The translations under genes were made by a program, and so were the position numbers. Below are positions 36,449 to 44,529 of a stretch of DNA of 64,000 nt, piece by piece; the stretch's first letter is position 1; each line of letters opens with the position of its first letter. The notes under the pieces were generated by a model. That model searched no databases. It saw only the letters and a program-made list of their open reading frames with translations, and was not told the origin of the DNA. The stretch spans positions 4,672,001 to 4,736,000 of the forward strand of contig KB899087.1 in NCBI GenBank assembly GCA_000378025.1, written 5' to 3'. This DNA is from Xanthobacteraceae bacterium 501b. Lineage in GTDB: Bacteria > Pseudomonadota > Alphaproteobacteria > Rhizobiales > Xanthobacteraceae.

Positions 36449-37617
36449 CGGGTCGGATGACGCGGCGCGGCCGTCTCGGGCGCGGGATCGTGAAGCGTGG
36501 CTTCGGCGTGATCCTGATGCTGCTGGCGCTCGCCCCGAGCGGTGAGGCGGCGAACCGCATCAAGGATATTTCCAGCGTGCAGGGCGTGCGCGACAACCAG
36601 CTCATCGGCTATGGCCTCGTCATCGGCCTGCAGGGCACGGGCGACACGCTGCGCAACTCGCCCTTCACCGAGCAGGCCATGCAGTCCATGCTCGACCGGC
36701 TGGGTGTCAGCACGCGCGGCGTGCCGCTGCGCTCGCGCAATGTCGCGGCGGTGGCGGTCACGGCCAATCTGCCGTCCTTCGCCGGGGTCGGCGGGCGCAT
36801 CGATGTCAACGTCGCCTCGATGGGCGATGCGACCTCGCTCAAGGGCGGCACGCTGCTCATCACCCCGCTCAACAGCGCCGATGGCCAGACCTACGCGGTC
36901 GCGCAGGGCCAGCTCGCCGTCACCGGCTACACCGCCGCCGGCGAGGCCGAGAGCGTGACCCAGGGCGTGCCGACCGCCGCGCGCATTCCCAATGGCGCGC
37001 TGGTAGAGAAGCCGGCGCCGGGGGAACTGGCGGAACTGCCCTATTTCGTGCTCGAACTCAGCAATCCCGATTTCGCCACCGCCGCCCGCATGGCCGACGC
37101 GATCAATGCGCGCTTCGGCGCTGTCGCAACCGACAATGGCAAGATCGGCGGCCCGGTTCGGCCGACCGCACTGGCGCGCGACCAGCGCTCGGTGGTGGTG
37201 CAGCGGCCTCCGCGCATCACCGCTGCCCGCTTCCTCGCCATGGTCGGCGATCTCGCGGTGGAAACCGACGCCCCGGCCCGGGTGGTGGTCGACCAGCGCT
37301 CCGGCACGGTGGTGATCGGGCGCAATGTGAAGATCTCCACCGTCGCGGTCACCCAGGGCAACCTGACCGTGCGTGTGACCGAGACGCCGCAGGTCTCCCA
37401 GCCCGCCCCGTTCTCCTATGGCGAGACGGTGGTGGTCCCCAACACCGAGGTGCAGGTGGAGCAGGATGGCGGCTACCTCTCGGTGGTGCGCGGCCCCGAT
37501 CTCGACACCCTCGTGCAAGGTCTGAACCGTATGGGGATGAGGCCCACGGACATCATCTCCGTCCTTCAGGCGATCAAGACAGCCGGTGCTCTGCAGGCCG
37601 AGCTCGTCATCCAGTAA
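36445..37617 (+). CDS. flgI: Flagellar P-ring protein FlgI
   Basis: The 390-residue periplasmic protein has an N-terminal signal (GFGVILMLLALAPSGEA) and the FlgI signatures RIKDISSVQGVRDNQLIGYG, LVIGLQGTGDTLRNSPFTEQ, RNVAAVAVTANLPSFAG and the C-terminal DLDTLVQGLNRMGMRPTDII. It forms the P ring. It overlaps flgA by 4 nt. Confidence 0.97.
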   Translation: MTGRMTRRGRLGRGIVKRGFGVILMLLALAPSGEAANRIKDISSVQGVRDNQLIGYGLVIGLQGTGDTLRNSPFTEQAMQSMLDRLGVSTRGVPLRSRNVAAVAVTANLPSFAGVGGRIDVNVASMGDATSLKGGTLLITPLNSADGQTYAVAQGQLAVTGYTAAGEAESVTQGVPTAARIPNGALVEKPAPGELAELPYFVLELSNPDFATAARMADAINARFGAVATDNGKIGGPVRPTALARDQRSVVVQRPPRITAARFLAMVGDLAVETDAPARVVVDQRSGTVVIGRNVKISTVAVTQGNLTVRVTETPQVSQPAPFSYGETVVVPNTEVQVEQDGGYLSVVRGPDLDTLVQGLNRMGMRPTDIISVLQAIKTAGALQAELVIQ

Positions 37618-37658
37618 TCGGCGCTCCGCAGGCGCCACCGGCCCGGGGGACTTCCCGC

Positions 37659-38402
37659 ATGAGCATGATACTGGTCTTCTCGCATCTGGCGGCCCTCACG
37701 GTGGGCTGCCTGCTCGGCCTTCTCTCCGCCGCGCTCTGCTTTGCCGCGCGCGACAGCGAGCCCACGGGGGACGAGGGCGACGAAGAGCCGGCGCGTCTGC
37801 CGCCGCCCGTCCGCCATACGCCGGCGCCGCACCGCGACTGGAGCGAACGCGCAGTGAAGGCCTCGGTTATCGTGGCGCTCACTTTGGGCACGACGTTCCT
37901 CGGCGTGCTCAGCCTTCGGGCCGAGACGGCGCCTGCCGCCGACCCGGCCGCCACGCCCCCCATCGCCACGCGCCCCGCCCCCGCCGCGCCGAAGGGCGAC
38001 AATGCCGACCAGTATTGCCAGGCGATGGTGGATGCGGTGCGGGACGCCCGCTTCGCCCGGCAGCAGGCGGCCCTCGCCGCGCTGGAGAAGGAGATCGAGG
38101 AGCGGATCGCCAAGCTGGAGGCCAAGCGCGCCGAATATGAGCAGTGGCTGACGCGGCGCGAGGATTTCCTCAACAAGGCGGATGGCGCGGTCATCGCGGT
38201 GATTTCGCAGATGCGGCCCGACGCGGCCGCCGCGCAGCTGACCATCATGGGCGACGATCCCGCCGCCGCCATCCTCGCCAAGCTCAATGCGCGCGTTGCC
38301 AGCGCGATCCTCAACGAGATGGAGCCGGCCCGCGCCGCCCGGCTCACCGGGGTGATGGTGGGCATCGCCAAGCGCACGGCACCGGGTGGAAAATCATCTT
38401 GA
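37659..38402 (+). CDS. motE: MotE-like periplasmic motility chaperone
   Basis: The 247-residue protein has two hydrophobic segments (SHLAALTVGCLLGLLSAALC and ASVIVALTLGTTFLGVLSLR), a coiled coil (LAALEKEIEERIAKLEAKRA) and a C-terminal MgtE-N-like domain (ISQMRPDAAAAQLTIMGDDP; LNARVASAILNEMEPARAA). In Sinorhizobium, MotE is a chaperone for the periplasmic stator partner MotC, which is encoded at 45837. It lies between flgI and flgH, as in other rhizobia. Two N-terminal helices, rather than a simple signal, may mean the first is cytoplasmic-membrane anchoring. Confidence 0.8.
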   Translation: MSMILVFSHLAALTVGCLLGLLSAALCFAARDSEPTGDEGDEEPARLPPPVRHTPAPHRDWSERAVKASVIVALTLGTTFLGVLSLRAETAPAADPAATPPIATRPAPAAPKGDNADQYCQAMVDAVRDARFARQQAALAALEKEIEERIAKLEAKRAEYEQWLTRREDFLNKADGAVIAVISQMRPDAAAAQLTIMGDDPAAAILAKLNARVASAILNEMEPARAARLTGVMVGIAKRTAPGGKSS

Positions 38403-39136
38403 CACGCTCCCGCATGAACTTCTCCCTGCCGCTCGTCCTGCCGCTCCTCGCCCTCGCGCTGGGCGGTTGCCAGAAAACCTATGACAGCCTCGCCTTCGGG
38501 CCGAGCCTGACGCCGGTCGGCTACGGCATCAACCAGCCGACCGACCCGATTCCGATGAGCTACCCGCCGCCGCCCAAGCGCAGCTTCGCCTCGACCTGGG
38601 ACCAGGGCACGCAGAGCCTCTATCGCAGCATCCGCGCGAGCAAGGTCGGCGACGTGGTGACAGTCACCATCGCCATGAACGACAAGGCGCAGTTCGACAA
38701 CCAGACGGACCGTTCGCGCAAATCGGCGCAGCAGGCCGGGCTCGATGTCGCCGTCGCGGCGGAGGGCTTCGGCTGGAGCGGCGCGGCTGGCACGGCCATG
38801 GGCGACCTCACCATGAATTCCGACACCGCCGCCAAGGGCAAGGGCTCCATCGATCGTTCCGAGAAGCTGCAGCTCCAGGTCGCCGCCGTCGTCACCGAGG
38901 TGATGCCCAATGGCAATCTGATGATCAGCGGCTCGCAGGAAATCCTCGTCAATTACGAGGTCCGCGTGCTCAACGTCGCCGGCATGGTCAACCCGCTCGA
39001 TATTTCGGGCCGCAACCTCATCTCCTACGACAAGATCGCCGAGGCCCGCATCTCCTATGGCGGACGCGGCCGGCTCATGGATGTGCAGCAGCCCGCCTGG
39101 GGCCAGCGCATCTATGACGTCGTGGCCCCGTTCTGA
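38399..39136 (+). CDS. flgH: Flagellar L-ring lipoprotein FlgH
   Basis: The protein has a lipoprotein signal (FSLPLVLPLLALALGGCQK, lipobox LGGC) and FlgH motifs (SLYRSIRASKVGDVVTVTIA; SGSQEILVNYEVRVLNVAGM; NPLDISGRNLISYDKIAEAR). It forms the outer-membrane L ring. The TTG at 38399 is taken as start: it overlaps the motE stop (TTGA) and has GGTGGA ahead of it. An ATG at 38414 is the alternative, with no clear ribosome binding site. Confidence 0.93.
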   Translation: MTRSRMNFSLPLVLPLLALALGGCQKTYDSLAFGPSLTPVGYGINQPTDPIPMSYPPPPKRSFASTWDQGTQSLYRSIRASKVGDVVTVTIAMNDKAQFDNQTDRSRKSAQQAGLDVAVAAEGFGWSGAAGTAMGDLTMNSDTAAKGKGSIDRSEKLQLQVAAVVTEVMPNGNLMISGSQEILVNYEVRVLNVAGMVNPLDISGRNLISYDKIAEARISYGGRGRLMDVQQPAWGQRIYDVVAPF

Positions 39137-39147
39137 GGCGCGCGACC

Positions 39148-39660
39148 ATGGCCTCGAAAGCAGCGCCGGCCGACAAGGGCGGCAAAAGCGACGACAAGAA
39201 GGGCGGCGGGCTGATCCTGCCGCTCGCCATCCTCACTCTGCTCGCCGCCGGCACCGGCGGGGGGCTCGGCATCCAGCTCGCCTCCAGCGTCGAGAAGGTG
39301 GTGAGCGAGAAGGCGAAGGAAAAGCCGCCCGAGCCGGATTCGCCGCCGCTGACCTATTCCAGCCCCGACACGGTGATGGAGCCGCTGAAGCCGATCGTCG
39401 CCAATCTCGCCGCGCCCTCGAAGACGTTCATTCGGATCGAGGCGTCGATCATCTTCAAGACCGGCGCGCTGGCCGACCCGAAAATCGCCGCCGCGCAGAT
39501 CCGGGACGACATCATGGGCTATCTGCGCACCCTCTCGCTCAGCCAGCTGGAAGGGCCGAGCGGCCTGCTGCACCTGCGCGAGGACCTCGACGAGCGCGCC
39601 CGGCTGCGCACCGAGGGCCATATCGACGAACTCATCATCGAGACGCTGGTGGTGCAATGA
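39148..39660 (+). CDS. fliL: Flagellar basal body protein FliL
   Basis: The 170-residue protein has one transmembrane helix (LILPLAILTLLAAGTGGGLG) and a periplasmic FliL domain (EPLKPIVANLAAPSKTFIRI; RDDIMGYLRTLSLSQLEGPS). FliL stabilises stators at the motor. It overlaps fliP by ATGA. Confidence 0.92.
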   Translation: MASKAAPADKGGKSDDKKGGGLILPLAILTLLAAGTGGGLGIQLASSVEKVVSEKAKEKPPEPDSPPLTYSSPDTVMEPLKPIVANLAAPSKTFIRIEASIIFKTGALADPKIAAAQIRDDIMGYLRTLSLSQLEGPSGLLHLREDLDERARLRTEGHIDELIIETLVVQ

Positions 39661-40433
39661 GCACGCGCTTCCGCCTTCCCGTCGCCGCCGGCCTTGCCGT
39701 CGCGGCCTCCCTGGTCGCCGGCCTGTTCGCGGCCCCGGCCTTCGCGCAGTCGGTGCCGGCGCTGAGCGAGCTGCTCCAGCAGTCCGGCGGCACGGCGGCG
39801 AGCGGGCGCATCGTGCAGATGATCGCCCTGCTCACCGTGCTCTCGGTGGCGCCGGGCCTGCTCATTACCGTCACCAGCTTCACCCGCTTCGTCATCGCGC
39901 TGTCCTTCCTGCGCTCGGGGCTCGGCCTGCAATCGACGCCGGCCAATATGGTGCTGATCTCGCTGTCGCTGTTCATGACCTTCTATGTCATGGGGCCGAC
40001 CTTCGACCGCGCCTGGCAGCAGGGCATCCAGCCGCTGACCGAGAACAAGATCTCCGAGGAGGAGGCGCTGGCGCGCGTCGCCGCGCCGTTCCACGACTTC
40101 ATGATGTCGCAGGTGCGCCCGAAGGACCTGCAGACCTTCGCCGACCTCGCCGCCGCCAACGGCCAGGCCCCGGCGGAGGAGGGGGAGAAGGTGGCGCTGC
40201 GCATTCTCATCCCGGCCTTCATGATTTCCGAGCTGCGGCGCGGCTTCGAGATCGGCTTCCTGATCGTGCTGCCGTTCCTGATCATCGACATGATCGTGGC
40301 AACGCTGGTCATGTCGATGGGCATGATGATGATGCCTCCTGTTGTCATCGCCCTGCCGTTCAAGATCCTCTTCTTTATTCTGATCGACGGCTGGAATCTT
40401 CTTGTCGGCGGGCTGGTGCGCTCTTTCTACTGA
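39657..40433 (+). CDS. fliP: Flagellar export gate protein FliP
   Basis: The 258-residue protein has a cleavable signal (LVAGLFAAPAFAQ), then FliP signatures: LLTVLSVAPGLLITVTSFTR, FVIALSFLRSGLGLQSTPAN, and FMISELRRGFEIGFLIVLPF with LIIDMIVATLVMSMGMMMM. It forms the export gate with FliQ and FliR (both in the minus-strand run). The ATG at 39657 overlaps fliL. Confidence 0.97.
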   Translation: MSTRFRLPVAAGLAVAASLVAGLFAAPAFAQSVPALSELLQQSGGTAASGRIVQMIALLTVLSVAPGLLITVTSFTRFVIALSFLRSGLGLQSTPANMVLISLSLFMTFYVMGPTFDRAWQQGIQPLTENKISEEEALARVAAPFHDFMMSQVRPKDLQTFADLAAANGQAPAEEGEKVALRILIPAFMISELRRGFEIGFLIVLPFLIIDMIVATLVMSMGMMMMPPVVIALPFKILFFILIDGWNLLVGGLVRSFY

Positions 40434-40448
40434 CGTCATTACTTTGGG

Positions 40449-40492
40449 CATGAAAAAGGGCGGTGCGCGCGGGCGGGCCGCCCTTTTTCATG
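40449..40492. terminator. Strong bidirectional rho-independent terminator after fliP
   Basis: CATGAAAAAGGGCGG (40449-40463) and CCGCCCTTTTTCATG (40478-40492) form a perfect 15-bp stem with a GC-rich loop and A/T runs on both flanks. It closes the motA-to-fliP unit 15 nt after the fliP stop and isolates the flagellin gene. Confidence 0.93.
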
Positions 40493-40565
40493 TCGTGGAT
40501 CTCGTCCCGCACCGGCCGCAAAAGGTGCAAGCCTCGCGCAAGCCAGCGATGCGAGAGTGTGTGCA

Positions 40566-40581
40566 TGGCAGATTGATTGCC
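40566..40581 (+). promoter_or_regulatory. Weak sigma-54-like -24/-12 element upstream of flagellin
   Basis: TGGCAG-N5-TTGCC at 40566-40581 has the GG and GC doublets separated by exactly 10 nt, as in sigma-54 promoters, with two mismatches to the TGGCAC/TTGCA consensus. It would give a leader of roughly 120 nt. Rhizobial flagellin genes are usually not sigma-54 controlled and no flbD-type activator is seen, so this may be chance. Confidence 0.25.
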
Positions 40582-40673
40582 GGTCCCGGTCGGGCCGGCA
40601 CACGGATCGCACGCCCCAGGGCCCGATCATCAAAGGCATGATGCCGCCTCTGCCATGCCGGTGAAAGCCCGGT

Positions 40674-40711
40674 ATGTCCCGTGAAAAAACTCACACCAAC
40701 TCAAGGGACAT
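40674..40711 (+). promoter_or_regulatory. Flagellin mRNA leader hairpin burying the ribosome binding site
   Basis: ATGTCCC (40674-40680) pairs with GGGACAT (40705-40711), which contains the AAGGGA ribosome binding site 7 nt before the flagellin ATG. Inside the loop GTGA (40681-40684) pairs with TCAC (40691-40694) around a six-base A-rich loop. The structure would block translation unless opened, and is a plausible target for FlbT or another leader-binding factor. Confidence 0.55.
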
Positions 40712-40715
40712 TACG

Positions 40716-41969
40716 ATGACCAGCCTGATGACCAACACGTCTTCCATGGTCGCCCTGCAGACCCTGCGGAGCATCAACTCGAACCTCGACCAGACCAATA
40801 ACCGCGTCTCCACCGGCCTGCGTGTCAACTCGGCGTCGGACAATGCGGCTTACTGGTCAATCGCCACGACGACCCGCTCCGACAACGGTGCGCTCGGCGC
40901 GGTGAAGGACTCCCTCGGCCTCGCCAAGTCTTCCGTCGACACCGTCAATACCGGTCTCGATACGGTTCGCACGGCGCTGCAGAAGGTGAAAGAGAAGCTG
41001 ATCACGGCCGCGTCCCCCGACGCCGACCGTGCCAAGCTGCAGACCGAAATTGGCAGCCTGCTCGGCGCTCTGAAGAACAATGCCGAGAGCACGGTCATTT
41101 CCGGCAGCAACTGGCTGTCGGTCGACTCGAGCGGTGCCAATTACAACGCCACGAAGGCGGTTGTCGCTTCGTTCTCCCGCACCGGCGATTCGGTGCAGGT
41201 CGATACGATCGACATCGACACCAGCAAGTTCAAGCTGTTGGACGCAAACGCCACGGTTCACACTGCGGTTGACGCGGCGGTGACCACCTCGTCGGCGACC
41301 TACGCCACCGCGAAGACCACGGCGGAAACGGCCTACACCACCGCCAGCACCACGGCGACAACTGCCTACGACACGGCGATCGGCACTGCCGATACCACGT
41401 TCGCCGGCAGCGCTATGGATGCCGCGGCCGTTGCAGCCCGTGACACCGCCTATGCCACGGCCACCAACACCCGCAACGCCGCCGTCGCAACGGCGGATAC
41501 GGCGAAGACGACGGCTCTCGACGGCGCGGTTCTCGCGCTGAAGAACTCGCTGGGCGCCTCCGGTACCAACACCCTCGGTATCCTGGACAAGTCCCGCGTG
41601 GCCGCTACCGACAACGGCACGGCAACCGTCAGCTCGATCATGGACATCGACATCTCGTCCCTGACCTCGAGCCAGACCGACCTCGACAAGATCGCGAACT
41701 ACACCTCGATCGTCGATGCCGCCCTGACCGACCTGACCGATGCGTCGACGAGCCTCGGCTCGACAGCTAGCCGCATCGAGTCGCAGACCAACTTCGTCCA
41801 GGCGTTGCAGGACGCCAACAACCGCGCGATCGGCGCGCTCGTCGATGCGAACATGGAAGAGGAGTCGACCAAGCTGAAGGCGCTGCAGACCCAGCAGCAG
41901 CTCGCCGTTCAGTCGCTTGGTATCGCCAATTCCAGCTCGCAGAGCGTGCTCAGCCTGTTCCGCGGCTGA
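40716..41969 (+). CDS. fliC: Flagellin
   Basis: The 417-residue filament protein has conserved D0/D1 ends: SMVALQTLRSINSNLDQTNN, RVSTGLRVNSASDNAAYWSI at the N-terminus and RIESQTNFVQALQDANNRAI, GALVDANMEEESTKLKALQT, SVLSLFRG at the C-terminus. The middle (~185-290) is replaced by an Ala/Thr-rich, almost wholly helical stretch with repeated TA-x-TTA patterns. The ATG at 40716 follows AAGGGACATTACG. It is the only flagellin gene in the window, flanked by terminators on both sides. Confidence 0.97.
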   Translation: MTSLMTNTSSMVALQTLRSINSNLDQTNNRVSTGLRVNSASDNAAYWSIATTTRSDNGALGAVKDSLGLAKSSVDTVNTGLDTVRTALQKVKEKLITAASPDADRAKLQTEIGSLLGALKNNAESTVISGSNWLSVDSSGANYNATKAVVASFSRTGDSVQVDTIDIDTSKFKLLDANATVHTAVDAAVTTSSATYATAKTTAETAYTTASTTATTAYDTAIGTADTTFAGSAMDAAAVAARDTAYATATNTRNAAVATADTAKTTALDGAVLALKNSLGASGTNTLGILDKSRVAATDNGTATVSSIMDIDISSLTSSQTDLDKIANYTSIVDAALTDLTDASTSLGSTASRIESQTNFVQALQDANNRAIGALVDANMEEESTKLKALQTQQQLAVQSLGIANSSSQSVLSLFRG

Positions 41970-42028
41970 TACTTACGGGCTCTCTCCCGGTTTCCCCTAC
42001 CCCGCCGCCGTGTTCCACGGCGCGCCTT

Positions 42029-42070
42029 GGCCACGCTTCTCCTCCCGGAAGCGTGGCCTTCTTTTTTCCC
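42029..42070 (+). terminator. Rho-independent terminator after flagellin
   Basis: GGCCACGCTTC (42029-42039) pairs with GAAGCGTGGCC (42048-42058) over 11 perfect base pairs with an 8-nt loop, followed by TTCTTTTTTCCC. It lies 59 nt after the flagellin stop. Confidence 0.93.
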
Positions 42071-42202
42071 GCATCCGCCCGCGCAACGCTCAGGCAAGCT
42101 CGCCGACGCACTCTCCCCTCGGCGCAACGGTCCTGTCCTCTCAGGCCGGCCCCGCGCGGCCCGCGCCAAGGGCGCGCCGGATTCTAGGGAGCGGGATGCC
42201 AG

Positions 42203-43849
42203 ATGTTCGCAAGCCAGCAGCTCGACATGCTTCTTGGCAATCTGCGGCAGCTCGGCGCTCGCCGTCTGTTCGCGCTGGCGATGATCGGGCTGGCGGTGCT
42301 GGCGGCCATCGGCCTCGGCGCCTATTTCCTCAGCCGTCCGACCAGCGAAACGCTCTACGCCAATCTCAGCCGCGAGGATGTGACCCGTATCGGTGGGGCG
42401 CTGAAGGATGCCGGCATTTCCTTCGACGTGAATTCCGACGGCACGGCGGTGCTGGTGGCGCCCGCTGACACCGCGCGGGCACGCATGCAGCTGGCCGAGA
42501 AGGGCCTGCCGCAAAGTTCAAGCTCCGGCTATGAGTTGTTCAACGACGTGAACTCGCTCGGCCTCACCTCCTTCATGCAGGAGGTGACGAAGGTGCGCGC
42601 GCTCGAAGGCGAACTTGCCCGCACCATCCAGACCATGAAGGGCGTGAAGGCGGCGCGGGTGCATATCGTGCTGCCCGACCGCGGCTCGTTTCGCAAGGAC
42701 CAGCAGAGCGCCTCCGCCTCGGTGGTTATCCGAACCGAGAATGCCGAGGATGGCTCCTCCGCCGAGGCGATCCGCCATCTCGTCGCCGCTGCCCTGCCGG
42801 GCATGAAGATCGACGCCGTCACCGTGCTCAACACGGAAGGCGCCATCCTCGCCTCCGGCGACGACCCCGCCAATGCCTCCTCCGGCAAGAAGGCGATGCT
42901 GCAGGAGCAGATGAATCGGGAGACCGAGGCGAAGATCCGCCGGGCGCTGACGCCCTATCTCGGCATCGACAATTTCCAGATCAGCGTGACCTCGCGGCTC
43001 GACATCGACCGCGTCACCACCAATGAGACGACCTATGACCCCGGCTCCAAGACCGAGCGCTCGGTGCGCGTGGTCAAGGAAACCGGCACCTCGCAGAACC
43101 GCTCGAAGCAGGGGGCGGCCGGCGTCCAGCAGAACATTCCCGCGCAGGATGGCGGTGGGGACGCGGGCAGCAATTCCAATGAGGAGAACAGCCGCCGCGA
43201 GGAGCTGACCAATTTCGAGATTTCCTCGCGCAGCACCGAGACGGTGCGCGAAGGCTTCAACGTGCAGAACCTCTCCATCGCCATCCTGGTCAACCGGGCA
43301 CGCCTGGCACCGCCGGGCGAGGCGGCCGAGGGAGCGGTTCCGCTGGAGACGCAGATCTACGAGATCGAGCAGCTGGCGGCCGCCGCCTCCGGCTTCGACA
43401 AGGCGCGCGGCGACCGGCTGAAAGTTTCCGCGGTCGGCTTCGCCGACGGCAATGGCGAGCTTGACCCCGTGGCGGCGCTGCCCTGGTCGGAGGTGCTGAT
43501 GCGCCAGGCCGGCACGCTGGTGAACGCCGCCACCATTCTCATCGTCGCCGTGCTGCTGATCTGGTTCGGGCTGCGCCCTGCCGTCCGGGCGATTGTCGCC
43601 CGGCCCGACGACGCGGAACTGATCGAGACCAGCATGCTGGCCGGCCCCGGCATCACCGCCGGCGAGCTGACCGGGCCCGATGGCAGCCCGATGGCCGCGG
43701 GGCCGAACGAGCCGATCAGCCTGATCGAGGACCTCACCAGCAAGATGAACCGTTCGCCGCAGAAGCGGCTGGAGCAGATCATCGACTTTGATGAGGAGCA
43801 GGCCGCCGCCATCCTGCGGCAGTGGCTGCAGCAGGAGGTGCGCGTCTGA
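42203..43849 (+). CDS. fliF: Flagellar MS-ring protein FliF
   Basis: The 548-residue protein has an N-terminal helix (FALAMIGLAVLAAIGLGAYF), the YscJ/FliF domain (ETLYANLSREDVTRIGGALK; MQEVTKVRALEGELARTIQT; VKAARVHIVLPDRGSF), FliF C-terminal domain, a second helix (~452-472) and the FliG-binding tail (NRSPQKRLEQIIDFDEEQAA). It is the platform of the basal body. The ATG lies after GGGAGCGGG. It opens the fliF-fliH-motB-motC-fliK operon. Confidence 0.96.
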   Translation: MFASQQLDMLLGNLRQLGARRLFALAMIGLAVLAAIGLGAYFLSRPTSETLYANLSREDVTRIGGALKDAGISFDVNSDGTAVLVAPADTARARMQLAEKGLPQSSSSGYELFNDVNSLGLTSFMQEVTKVRALEGELARTIQTMKGVKAARVHIVLPDRGSFRKDQQSASASVVIRTENAEDGSSAEAIRHLVAAALPGMKIDAVTVLNTEGAILASGDDPANASSGKKAMLQEQMNRETEAKIRRALTPYLGIDNFQISVTSRLDIDRVTTNETTYDPGSKTERSVRVVKETGTSQNRSKQGAAGVQQNIPAQDGGGDAGSNSNEENSRREELTNFEISSRSTETVREGFNVQNLSIAILVNRARLAPPGEAAEGAVPLETQIYEIEQLAAAASGFDKARGDRLKVSAVGFADGNGELDPVAALPWSEVLMRQAGTLVNAATILIVAVLLIWFGLRPAVRAIVARPDDAELIETSMLAGPGITAGELTGPDGSPMAAGPNEPISLIEDLTSKMNRSPQKRLEQIIDFDEEQAAAILRQWLQQEVRV

Positions 43850-44523
43850 TGCGGGCGCTGATCAGCCATCTCCCGGATTTTTCCAGCGCCGCCGTCGCCC
43901 GGACGCCGGCGTGGCCGGTGCTCCGCCCAGGGGAGGCCGGCCACGCCTTGCTGGCCTCGCCCCCGCCCGAGGCGGCGGCAAAGCCGGGCGCATCGGCTGC
44001 GCCCGCCGCTCCCGCTCCCGACCTCAAGGCGATGCTGCTGGAGGCCGAGGAGGCCGGCCGGCAGGCCGGGGAGGCGGCCGCGCGGGCACGCTTCGACCAG
44101 CAGCGGGCCGAGGACGCCGCCTTGGCGCAGGAGCAGCTGGCGCAGGCGCGTCAGAACTGGGCGGAGGCCGAGGGCGAGCCATTGGCGCGCGCGGTCACTG
44201 AAGGATTCGAGCAGCTGGGAGAAGAGCTTTCCTCCCGCCTCGGCCGGGTGATCGGGCCGTTCCTGTCCGCCGCCCTGCGCGAGCGCGTGCTCGCCGACAT
44301 GGCGGCGGCAATCACACGCGCGCTCGCCGACAGCACGGCGCCGCTGCTGCGCGTCACCGGCCCGGCCGATCTGATCGAGAGCCTGCAGGCACGGCTCGAT
44401 CCGCGCGCCCCGCTGTGCTTCGAGGCCGATGCGGGCGCCGAGATCGTCGTCACTGCCGGCGCCACCACCTTTGAAACGCAGCTCCGCGCCTGGGCCGAGC
44501 GTCTCGACCTGGCGCGGGAGTAA
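43849..44523 (+). CDS. fliH: FliH-type export ATPase regulator
   Basis: The 224-residue protein has a variable N-terminus, a long Ala/Glu/Gln coiled coil (~60-115; AMLLEAEEAGRQAGEAAARA) and a C-terminal FliH/YscL-like domain with VTEGFEQLGEELSSRLGRVI and AAALRERVLADMAAAI-like helices. It would bind and regulate FliI, here encoded in the other run. The ATG at 43849 overlaps the fliF stop (TGATG). Confidence 0.8.
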   Translation: MRALISHLPDFSSAAVARTPAWPVLRPGEAGHALLASPPPEAAAKPGASAAPAAPAPDLKAMLLEAEEAGRQAGEAAARARFDQQRAEDAALAQEQLAQARQNWAEAEGEPLARAVTEGFEQLGEELSSRLGRVIGPFLSAALRERVLADMAAAITRALADSTAPLLRVTGPADLIESLQARLDPRAPLCFEADAGAEIVVTAGATTFETQLRAWAERLDLARE

Positions 44524-44529
44524 GCGACG

